20,933 nt of DNA from an uncultured Clostridia bacterium (GTDB taxonomy: Bacteria > Bacillota > Clostridia > Oscillospirales > CAG-272): the NCBI GenBank assembly GCA_937893945.1, contig CALCTA010000009.1:1-20933 (forward strand). The letters run 5' to 3'. The notes under the pieces are model-generated. The model was not told the origin of the DNA and searched no databases. It saw only the letters and a program-made list of their open reading frames with translations. Both the position numbers and the translations under genes were made by a program. Positions 14,741-20,933 of this stretch are shown in pieces. The first letter of the stretch is position 1; every line of letters begins with the position of its first letter.

Positions 14741-16282
14741 ATGTTTAAAGAAGTAAAATATTCACTTTCCACTCTCATCGGCTCTCGTTATATGGAAAAC
14801 GTAGCTAAAGCAAACGCTTTCTTTGGCAAGATGAGCTATGAGGAAGCTATGGCTATAGCAAACGAGGAGGTAGTTTTCTATTCCGCTGAAGCGCAGGCAA
14901 AGAACGACGCGCTTCTCGACCTCGTTGGCACTCAGGTCGTTGAGCCCATGCTCCCCGACGACAACGACGGTGCGCCCACAAACGCATTCAGAAAGGCTGA
15001 GGATAAGAGCGCAGCACCCCTTGGCGGATTTGGCTGCTTCAGACTCGGCGAGGACGGCAAGCTCTATCTTATAGGTAAGAGTGAGCACTACCATGCGTCT
15101 CTCGGACACGCCTTTGCGGGCTACAAGCTTATCGACAACGCTCGCAAGCTCGGCATACTTAACGCTACTCACAACAACACCCGCGGATACGTAACCAGAC
15201 TTCACGAGAGAAGAATAGTTGAGGCGGCAAACGGTATTCTCCCCGGAAACGACGAGGCTACCGACGCTATCATCGCTTCTACCGAGAAGGGCGTTCTCAA
15301 CCGCGTTATCAACCTTGAGACAGGCTCTCTCGCAGTTGAGGCGGGCGTAAAGATGATGCTCGCTCGCTTCTATCAGCTCTCCCCCGAGCTTGAAGCACCC
15401 AAGTATAAGGGCAGAACTCCCGTATTCTTTATCATGGCTGACAAGGCAGACGGTATTACGGGTAACTACCACGGTACTACGGTACTCACACAGACCTTCC
15501 GCGGTCTTTGGGAGGACTTCAGAGAGAAGGCTGACGCCGCTGATATGTGGAAGGTAGTCTCTGTACGCCCCAACGACGTTGAGGACTTCAAGCAGAAGCT
15601 TGAAAAGTACAACACGGGCAAGTACAAGACCGCAGGATTCCTTCACGAGATAGTTATGATGAACTACGGCGCAACAAAGCTCGAGCCCGAGTATCTCCGC
15701 GCTGTTTACGATCTCTGCCACGTTTATGACACCCCCACCCTCTGCGACGAGATCCAGACGGGTATCTGGTACGGCTCGCTCTTCCTCTTCCGCCGCTACG
15801 GTCTCAACCCCGACTTTGCGGTAATTGGTAAGGGCTTCCCCGGTGGCGAATCCCCCGCAAGCCGTATAATCACGACCGCTGAGTATGATAACCTCAATCA
15901 GTTCGGCGCTCTCGTTACCAACGGTCAGGAGGAGCTTGCAGCGCTTGCATACCTCATCACCATTCGCTTCGTACAGGAGATCGGCGACGAGCTCGACAAG
16001 AACTCCGCACTCTTCGAGAACGGCTTTGCCGCTCTCTGCGAGAAGTATCCCGAGAAGCTCGCAGGATATCAGGGCCTTGGCTGCAACATCGCGCTCCACT
16101 TCCACAGCGTTGAGGATGCCGCAAAGTTCACAAAGGAGCTTCACGTTAAGTGCATCGACGCCTCTGCTCAGCTCTACAAGCCTAACTGCGTGCCGGGCGT
16201 TCTCTTCAAGCCGCCCGTAGTAAGCACCGAGGCTACTATCAGAAAGATACTCTCTGTTCTTGACGAGATACTCGCAAAGTAA
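14741..16282 (+). CDS. Divergent class III (PLP-dependent) aminotransferase
   Basis: A 513-residue fold-type I PLP enzyme of the Aminotran_3 family (PF00202). Recognisable are NYHGTT (H244; the PLP-stacking YHG motif), CDEIQTG (D336, pairing with the pyridine nitrogen) and GKGFPGGESPASR with the Schiff-base lysine K364. The usual SGTEANE phosphate-cup motif is replaced by TGSLAVEAGVK (G195 onward). It is some 70-90 residues longer than typical class III enzymes, mainly at the N-terminus. It should transfer an amino group to or from an aldehyde or ketone carbon. Translation is likely coupled to the dehydrogenase upstream (3-base gap), suggesting the two act in sequence, such as forming and aminating/deaminating a keto group. 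The exact substrate is unknown. Confidence 0.88.
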   Translation: MFKEVKYSLSTLIGSRYMENVAKANAFFGKMSYEEAMAIANEEVVFYSAEAQAKNDALLDLVGTQVVEPMLPDDNDGAPTNAFRKAEDKSAAPLGGFGCFRLGEDGKLYLIGKSEHYHASLGHAFAGYKLIDNARKLGILNATHNNTRGYVTRLHERRIVEAANGILPGNDEATDAIIASTEKGVLNRVINLETGSLAVEAGVKMMLARFYQLSPELEAPKYKGRTPVFFIMADKADGITGNYHGTTVLTQTFRGLWEDFREKADAADMWKVVSVRPNDVEDFKQKLEKYNTGKYKTAGFLHEIVMMNYGATKLEPEYLRAVYDLCHVYDTPTLCDEIQTGIWYGSLFLFRRYGLNPDFAVIGKGFPGGESPASRIITTAEYDNLNQFGALVTNGQEELAALAYLITIRFVQEIGDELDKNSALFENGFAALCEKYPEKLAGYQGLGCNIALHFHSVEDAAKFTKELHVKCIDASAQLYKPNCVPGVLFKPPVVSTEATIRKILSVLDEILAK

Positions 16283-16305
16283 TAGGGTATTCAGGAGAAG
16301 CAGAT

Positions 16306-17775
16306 ATGTATTTTCTCGGCATTGACATAGGCTCGACCTCAATAAAGGCGACCGTACTCAAGGCTTCTGCCGAGGGTGAGACAGTCGTAGGTCGCGCAAA
16401 CGTTGATTATCCCACCTATTATCCTTTTGACGGCGCGGTCGAGCACAGTCCTTCGGAGTGGAACTTCACCACCGTTGCGGCTGTACGAAACGCCATCGCC
16501 CCTCTCTCTGAGGACGAGCGCAAAAGGATCTGCGGTATTTCATTTTCCTCGCAGGCAGGAAGCATATATCCCGCCGACGAGAACAACAGACCGCTCTACA
16601 ACGCGCTGACATGGATGGACAGACGCGCCACCAAGGAATCGGAGGAGATGATCGCCGCTCTCGGCTTTGATAACATCCGTTCCAAGTGCGGTTGGCGTCC
16701 CGCCCCCACCGATTGCGTAGCAAAGCTTCTCTGGCTCAAGAGAAATCAGCCTGAGATCTTTGCAAAAGCTAAGCATTTTTACACGACACTTGAATCGGTT
16801 ACAGGCTTCCTTTGCGGAAACTTCGTTACCGATCCTACAAATATCGCCCTCTCCCGTCTCTATGACTACAGACAGGGCAGATACATTCCCGAGGCACTTG
16901 AGTTCCTCGGTATATCCGAGGATATGCTCCCCACCGTCGCTCCCTGCGGAAGTCTTGCGGGTACGCTTCTTCCCAAAACAGCAGAAGCGTGCGGTCTTGA
17001 GGCAGGTATCCCGGTTTACGTAGGCGCGCACGACCAATACTGCGCTTCTCTCGGAAGCGGAGTTACTGAACCCGGTCAGCTGCTTATCGCTACGGGTACT
17101 GCTTGGGTAGTATTCGGAGTTGCCGAGCAGCCTATCACCACCGCTCCCTATCCCGCGCCTTGCGCTCATCCTATCGCTGACCGCTTTGGAGTTATGACCT
17201 CTCTTGCCGGCTGTGGTGGAGCGCTCGGAGCATTTGCGGCATCGGTCGGCTCAAGACCCGCTACTCTTGACCGTGAGATAAGCACCGAGGGTGTTGCAGA
17301 GTGCCGCAGATCTATAAGCGATTTCTTCGTTTGTCCCCTTCCCCCCGGACCCGCGATACCTCATCGCGACGGAGTTTGCGGAGCGATAGAGTCTGACGGC
17401 GTTCACGCGCCTCATCAGATCGCGCTTGCGGCTATGGAGGGCGCGGTATTCGAGGCAAGAGCGCTTATTGAAGCGTTCGAGGCGGCAGGCTTCCCCAAGG
17501 GCAAGCAGCTTATAGTCTCGGGCGGCGCATCCAAGAGCAGCATCTGGATGAACATAATGTCCGCGGTATTCTCGGACAGACCTATCTACCGTCTCTCCGA
17601 GCCCGACGCCCCCGCTCTCGGCGCAACTATGCTTGCGGCTGTCGGAAGTGGAGCGTTTGAGAGTCTTTCAGAGGCGGCAAGACTTGTTCGCCACATGCCC
17701 GTAGAGGTAGATGCGGATTCCGCAGAATTCTATGCGGATAAGTACCGCCGCTATCGCGAATGGGCGCTTAAATAA
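16306..17775 (+). CDS. FGGY-family carbohydrate kinase
   Basis: A 489-residue kinase of the xylulokinase/gluconokinase/glycerol kinase fold. The N-terminal ATP-fold strand GIDIGSTSIKA (D7), WMDRRA, GAHDQYCASLGSG with the likely catalytic base D243, GTGTAWVV (TGT phosphate motif) and the C-terminal GGASKSSIWMNIMSAVF are present. The sugar-contacting loop reads SSQAGS where xylulokinases have QMHG, so the substrate is probably not xylulose. It should phosphorylate a ketose or sugar acid, giving a substrate for the aldolase downstream. AGGAG stands 9 bases before the ATG. Confidence 0.93.
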   Translation: MYFLGIDIGSTSIKATVLKASAEGETVVGRANVDYPTYYPFDGAVEHSPSEWNFTTVAAVRNAIAPLSEDERKRICGISFSSQAGSIYPADENNRPLYNALTWMDRRATKESEEMIAALGFDNIRSKCGWRPAPTDCVAKLLWLKRNQPEIFAKAKHFYTTLESVTGFLCGNFVTDPTNIALSRLYDYRQGRYIPEALEFLGISEDMLPTVAPCGSLAGTLLPKTAEACGLEAGIPVYVGAHDQYCASLGSGVTEPGQLLIATGTAWVVFGVAEQPITTAPYPAPCAHPIADRFGVMTSLAGCGGALGAFAASVGSRPATLDREISTEGVAECRRSISDFFVCPLPPGPAIPHRDGVCGAIESDGVHAPHQIALAAMEGAVFEARALIEAFEAAGFPKGKQLIVSGGASKSSIWMNIMSAVFSDRPIYRLSEPDAPALGATMLAAVGSGAFESLSEAARLVRHMPVEVDADSAEFYADKYRRYREWALK

Positions 17776-17806
17776 TTAACACTTCACAAGAAAGGAGTTC
17801 AATTTT

Positions 17807-18823
17807 ATGTTTGGAATAGACGTAACAGATTACGATAAAAAGGTCTGGGCGGAAGAGCTTTGCGACTTTCTTCCCGACAAGATAATCGACGTTCATATGC
17901 ACATCTGGGAGCCCGGCACGAGAAAGGTCGGACAGAAGGGCTGTGTTACATGGACTTCTATCGTCGCCCCCGATATGACCTACGAAAATATGGTCGAGAC
18001 CTACTCCAAGGTCTTCCCCGGCAAGACGGTAAAGCAGGTGCTTACAGGCTCTCCGAGCTGCACTCTCTCGGTCGTCAACCCCTACGTGCTTGACTGTGCT
18101 AAGAAGTACGGACATCAGGCGCTTTACTGCACCAATTGGGATTCGGACGAGGCAGAGATACTTAAGGCTATGAAGGCAGGCTTCTGCGGAATCAAGCCCT
18201 ATCAGAACAACTCTCCGTCCTACATCCCCGCAAATGAGGTAAGAATTTTTGACTTCCTCACACACCGTCAGCTTGAGCTTATGGACAAGATCGGCGGTAT
18301 AGTAATGCTCCACATCCCCCGTAATCTCCGTCTGCGCGACCCTATTAACCTCGCTCAGATAATGGAAATAGACGAAAGATACCCCAACGCTAAGGTAATA
18401 ATCGCCCATGTTGGCAGAGCTTACATCCCCTCTGACGTCGGAGACGCCTTTGAGATACTCAAGCACACCAAGAACATCTACTTTGATTTCTCGGCTAACA
18501 CCTCCGACTTTGCTATGGAGAAGATGATAGAGGCTATCGGCGTTGACAGAATTATGTTCGGTACCGATATGCCCTTTACAAAGATGCGCATGTACCGTAT
18601 CGAAGAGAACGGTACTTACGTAAACGTAGTACCGAGAGGTCTTTACGGCGGTATCGAGGGAGACGTTCATATGAAGGAAAGCGACGAAAGTGAGATCACC
18701 ACCTTCGTTTACGAGGAGCTTCGCGCACTCAAGAGAGCCTGCGAGCGTCTCGGACTTACAAAGGATGACGTCAATAAACTTATGTACGAAAATGCTTCAA
18801 AATATTTTGACATTCAGTTGTAA
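17807..18823 (+). CDS. Metal-dependent amidohydrolase (Amidohydro_2), possible lactonase or deacylase
   Basis: A 338-residue TIM-barrel hydrolase of PF04909 type. Metal and catalytic residues are visible in order: H30-x-H32 (DVHMHIW), K130 (GIKPYQ), H169 (LHIPR), H201 (AHVGRAY) and D254 (GTDMPF). Relatives include sugar lactonases (fuconolactonase, pyrone-dicarboxylate lactonase) and decarboxylases, so ring-opening of a lactone made by the operon's dehydrogenase is a fair guess; hydrolysis of an amide is an alternative. The ATG follows AAAGGAG. It sits between the kinase and the isomerase with short gaps (31 and 18 bases), so it is co-transcribed. Confidence 0.9.
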   Translation: MFGIDVTDYDKKVWAEELCDFLPDKIIDVHMHIWEPGTRKVGQKGCVTWTSIVAPDMTYENMVETYSKVFPGKTVKQVLTGSPSCTLSVVNPYVLDCAKKYGHQALYCTNWDSDEAEILKAMKAGFCGIKPYQNNSPSYIPANEVRIFDFLTHRQLELMDKIGGIVMLHIPRNLRLRDPINLAQIMEIDERYPNAKVIIAHVGRAYIPSDVGDAFEILKHTKNIYFDFSANTSDFAMEKMIEAIGVDRIMFGTDMPFTKMRMYRIEENGTYVNVVPRGLYGGIEGDVHMKESDESEITTFVYEELRALKRACERLGLTKDDVNKLMYENASKYFDIQL

Positions 18824-18841
18824 TTTACAGGAGAAAAGAAA

Positions 18842-20239
18842 ATGAAAAAGACAAAGATAGGCTTTTTGCCCCTTTACATCAAGCTCTATGACGATTGCGG
18901 AAGCGGTGCTAAGGCACGTCCCCGTCTCGAGCCCTTCGCAGACCGCCTCGTAGGTGAGCTTGAGGCTCGCAACTTCGAGGTAGTTGCAGTTCCCTTCTGC
19001 CGCATCAAAGAGGAATTCAAGGCGGCTATCGCTAAGTTTGAATCTGAGGGCTGTAAGGCTGTAGTTACCTGGCACGCCGCATACTCCCCCTCGCTTGAGT
19101 GCATCGAGGCTCTCGCAGGAACAAAGCTTCCTCTTATCGTTCTCGACACCACCGAGACCTACGCTATGGGTCCCACACTCGAACAGTTTGAGATAAGCCT
19201 CTGCCACGGTATCCACGGCGTTATGGATATGTGCAGCATGCTTCGCCGCTACGGCAAGGCATTCGCTATTGCGGCAGGTCATATCGACCATTCCGACGTT
19301 ATGGACAGAATCGCGGGATATACCCGTGCGGCTGTTGCGGCAACCTCGCTTGACGGCACTTCTACAGGTAGCATCGGCGGAAGCTTCGACGGTATGGGCG
19401 ACTTCCTCGTTTCCGATGAGGAGATGCTCGAGCGCTTTGGCGTAAAGGTAGTTTATCCCGAGGCTGGCGAGCTTGCTAAGTATCGCGCTGAGGTAGATGA
19501 GGCTGACGTAAAGGCTGAGATGCAGAAGGACAACGAGACCTGCTATCAGATAGAGCCTGTTGATCCCACTTCTCATGAGAGAACCGTCCGCAACTGCCTT
19601 GCAGTAAGACGTTGGATCGAAGAAAAGAACCTTTCGGCTATGACTATAAACTTCCGTGAGATCACCGAGGCTACGGGCCTTGAGATCATGCCCTTTATGG
19701 AAGCATGCAAGGCTATGGCAAGAGGTACCGGTTACGCGGGCGAGGGCGACGTTCTCACTGCTTCTCTCGTAGGCGCTCTTATGAAGGGCTTTGACGAGAC
19801 CGCGTTCATCGAGATATTCTGCCCTGACTGGAAGGGCAACACACTTCTCCTCTCCCACATGGGTGAGTTCAACCCCGCGCTTTCCTCCGGCAAGTCGGGT
19901 ATGAAGGAGATCCCCTTCATCTACGGTGATGCTAAGAACCCCGTTGTTTGCTACGGCAGATACAAGGGCGGCGAGGCTGTGTTCCTCAACCTCTATCGCT
20001 CCAAGGACGGCTTCAGACTTATCCTCTCTGACGTTGACATGGTCGAGGTAAGACCCGACGACGATACCCTTGAGGTAAGAGTAAGAGGCTGGATGAAGCC
20101 CCGTATGCCTATCGCAGACTTCCTCGAGGCTATCAGCCGCGTAGGTGCTACTCACCACAGCGCACTCGTTTACGGTGCTAAGGTAGAGCAGATGGTATAT
20201 TTCGCCGAGCTTCTCGGTCTTGACTATGATATCGTTTAA
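18842..20239 (+). CDS. L-fucose/L-arabinose isomerase-like protein
   Basis: A 465-residue aldose-ketose isomerase relative. Metal-site residues correspond in order and spacing to E. coli arabinose isomerase: E301 in GEGDVLTA, E324 in FIEIF, H339 in SHMGEFNP and H438/H439 in THHSAL. The N-terminal Rossmann-like half (KIGFLPLYIKLYD, ...GCKAVVTWHA) is also typical. It should be active with Mn2+ and interconvert an aldose and a ketose. The protein is somewhat short compared with AraA (about 500) and FucI (about 590). It lies between the amidohydrolase and the aldolase, which with the FGGY kinase completes an isomerise-phosphorylate-cleave route. The sugar is not identifiable. Confidence 0.92.
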   Translation: MKKTKIGFLPLYIKLYDDCGSGAKARPRLEPFADRLVGELEARNFEVVAVPFCRIKEEFKAAIAKFESEGCKAVVTWHAAYSPSLECIEALAGTKLPLIVLDTTETYAMGPTLEQFEISLCHGIHGVMDMCSMLRRYGKAFAIAAGHIDHSDVMDRIAGYTRAAVAATSLDGTSTGSIGGSFDGMGDFLVSDEEMLERFGVKVVYPEAGELAKYRAEVDEADVKAEMQKDNETCYQIEPVDPTSHERTVRNCLAVRRWIEEKNLSAMTINFREITEATGLEIMPFMEACKAMARGTGYAGEGDVLTASLVGALMKGFDETAFIEIFCPDWKGNTLLLSHMGEFNPALSSGKSGMKEIPFIYGDAKNPVVCYGRYKGGEAVFLNLYRSKDGFRLILSDVDMVEVRPDDDTLEVRVRGWMKPRMPIADFLEAISRVGATHHSALVYGAKVEQMVYFAELLGLDYDIV

Positions 20240-20285
20240 TTGATATAAAAATTCAACACAAATAATTACATAGGAGAAAAAGAAA

Positions 20286-20933
20286 ATGCTTGTAAATCTT
20301 AAAGATGTTCTCATTCCCGCACAGAAGGGCGGCTACGCAGTTGGACTTTTCAACACAACAGACACTGACATGCTCGAGGGCGTTCTCGCTGCTGCCGAGG
20401 AGCTTCGCGCTCCCGTTATCATCGGTACAGCAGAGGTTCTTCTCCCCTTCGGAGAGCTCAAGCTCATCGCTCCCTCTGTAAGAGCTGCAGCTGAGCGCGC
20501 AACCGTTCCCGTAGTTCTTCACTACGACCACGGTCTTACCGTCGAGAGATGTATCGAGGCACTTGACCTTGGCTTTACCTCCATTATGTTCGACGGTAGC
20601 GCAGGTGACGAGGCTGAGAATATTGCCCTGACCCGCAAGATGGTCGAGATGGCACACGCAAAGGGCGCAACCGTTGAGGGCGAGATCGGCCACGTTGGAA
20701 ACAACGAGGGCGCGGCAGAGTCCGACGGCGATGCAAAGTCCGCATACACCACCCCCGAGCAGGCAAAGGCTTTCGTTGAGGCTACGGGTGTTGACGCTCT
20801 CGCAGTTGCTATCGGAACTGCTCACGGCGCATATATCAAGAAGCCCTGCCTTGACCTTGACAGACTTGCAGAGATCCGCGCAACGATCGACACTCCCCTC
20901 GTGCTTCACGGCGGAAGCGGTCTTTCCGACGAC
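20286..20933 (+). CDS. Class II ketose-phosphate aldolase (partial, runs off the window)
   Basis: The first 216 residues of a zinc-dependent class II aldolase (F_bP_aldolase, PF01116); the frame is open to the right edge, so roughly the last quarter is missing. Catalytic residues match the GatY/KbaY/FbaA pattern: D81 and H82 (HYDHG), the E-rich GEIGHVG loop, zinc ligands H180 (GTAHGAY) and H208 (LHGGSGL). It should split a ketose 1-phosphate or bisphosphate into DHAP and an aldehyde. The ATG at 20286 has AGGAG at 20272-20276. Expected to act after the kinase of this operon; which ketose is unknown. Confidence 0.93.
   Translation, partial: MLVNLKDVLIPAQKGGYAVGLFNTTDTDMLEGVLAAAEELRAPVIIGTAEVLLPFGELKLIAPSVRAAAERATVPVVLHYDHGLTVERCIEALDLGFTSIMFDGSAGDEAENIALTRKMVEMAHAKGATVEGEIGHVGNNEGAAESDGDAKSAYTTPEQAKAFVEATGVDALAVAIGTAHGAYIKKPCLDLDRLAEIRATIDTPLVLHGGSGLSDD

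Noticed and set aside
14762..16342. 526-codon open frame antisense to the aminotransferase
   Set aside because: The sense strand carries the PLP motifs and a ribosome site; the antisense frame stays open because TTA, CTA and TCA codons are rare in the sense gene. Its product has no recognisable domain.
17768..18670. 300-codon antisense frame over the amidohydrolase
   Set aside because: Shadow of the sense gene; crosses the real ribosome site and lacks its own start signals.
18797..20314. 505-codon open frame antisense to the isomerase
   Set aside because: Mirror of codon bias on the sense strand, which has all metal-site residues. It spans operon junctions and has no promoter.

Overview
The window looks like chromosomal DNA of a Clostridia-type member of the Bacillota, probably an anaerobic gut-associated lineage. 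This is inferred from strong AGGAGG-type ribosome sites, many sigma-A promoters (TTGACA/TTGCAA, 17-bp spacer, TATAAT/TAAAAT), clostridial surface-protein Cys repeats, a PF09826 beta-propeller protein, and moderate GC with frequent ATA and AGA codons. No species can be named from the sequence alone.

Left part (1-5580): a cell-envelope neighbourhood. Two paralogous surface GH25 muramidases, one with a signal anchor and one a lipoprotein, each carry four Cys-rich repeats before the catalytic domain. They flank a minus-strand pair: an ECF-type sigma factor translationally coupled (ATGA overlap) to a single-pass membrane beta-propeller protein that sits where an anti-sigma factor would. The two muramidases share an 83-bp tract differing at one base.

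Middle (5500-7390): an AT-rich XRE-type regulator with a TPR-like C-terminus lies between imperfect 36-bp inverted repeats, so it may be an acquired cassette. A non-coding stretch of hairpins and repeats follows: a REP/MITE-like palindrome, two copies of a 71-nt block, two terminators, and a 20-nt copy of the 3' end of the adjacent intact tRNA-Arg(ACG). An EamA-family exporter comes next.

Right part (8311-20933): a minus-strand livKHMGF branched-chain-amino-acid-type ABC importer is divergent from a plus-strand operon of six genes, the last cut by the window edge: Gfo/Idh/MocA dehydrogenase, divergent class III aminotransferase, FGGY kinase, metal-dependent amidohydrolase/lactonase-like enzyme, arabinose/fucose-isomerase-like enzyme and class II ketose-phosphate aldolase. 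Isomerase, kinase and aldolase form a standard logic for cutting a sugar into DHAP plus an aldehyde. The dehydrogenase, aminotransferase and hydrolase suggest that the starting compound is modified, for example an amino- or acyl-sugar, aminocyclitol or lactone. I do not recognise this combination as a characterised pathway, and it is the best candidate here for an undescribed system.
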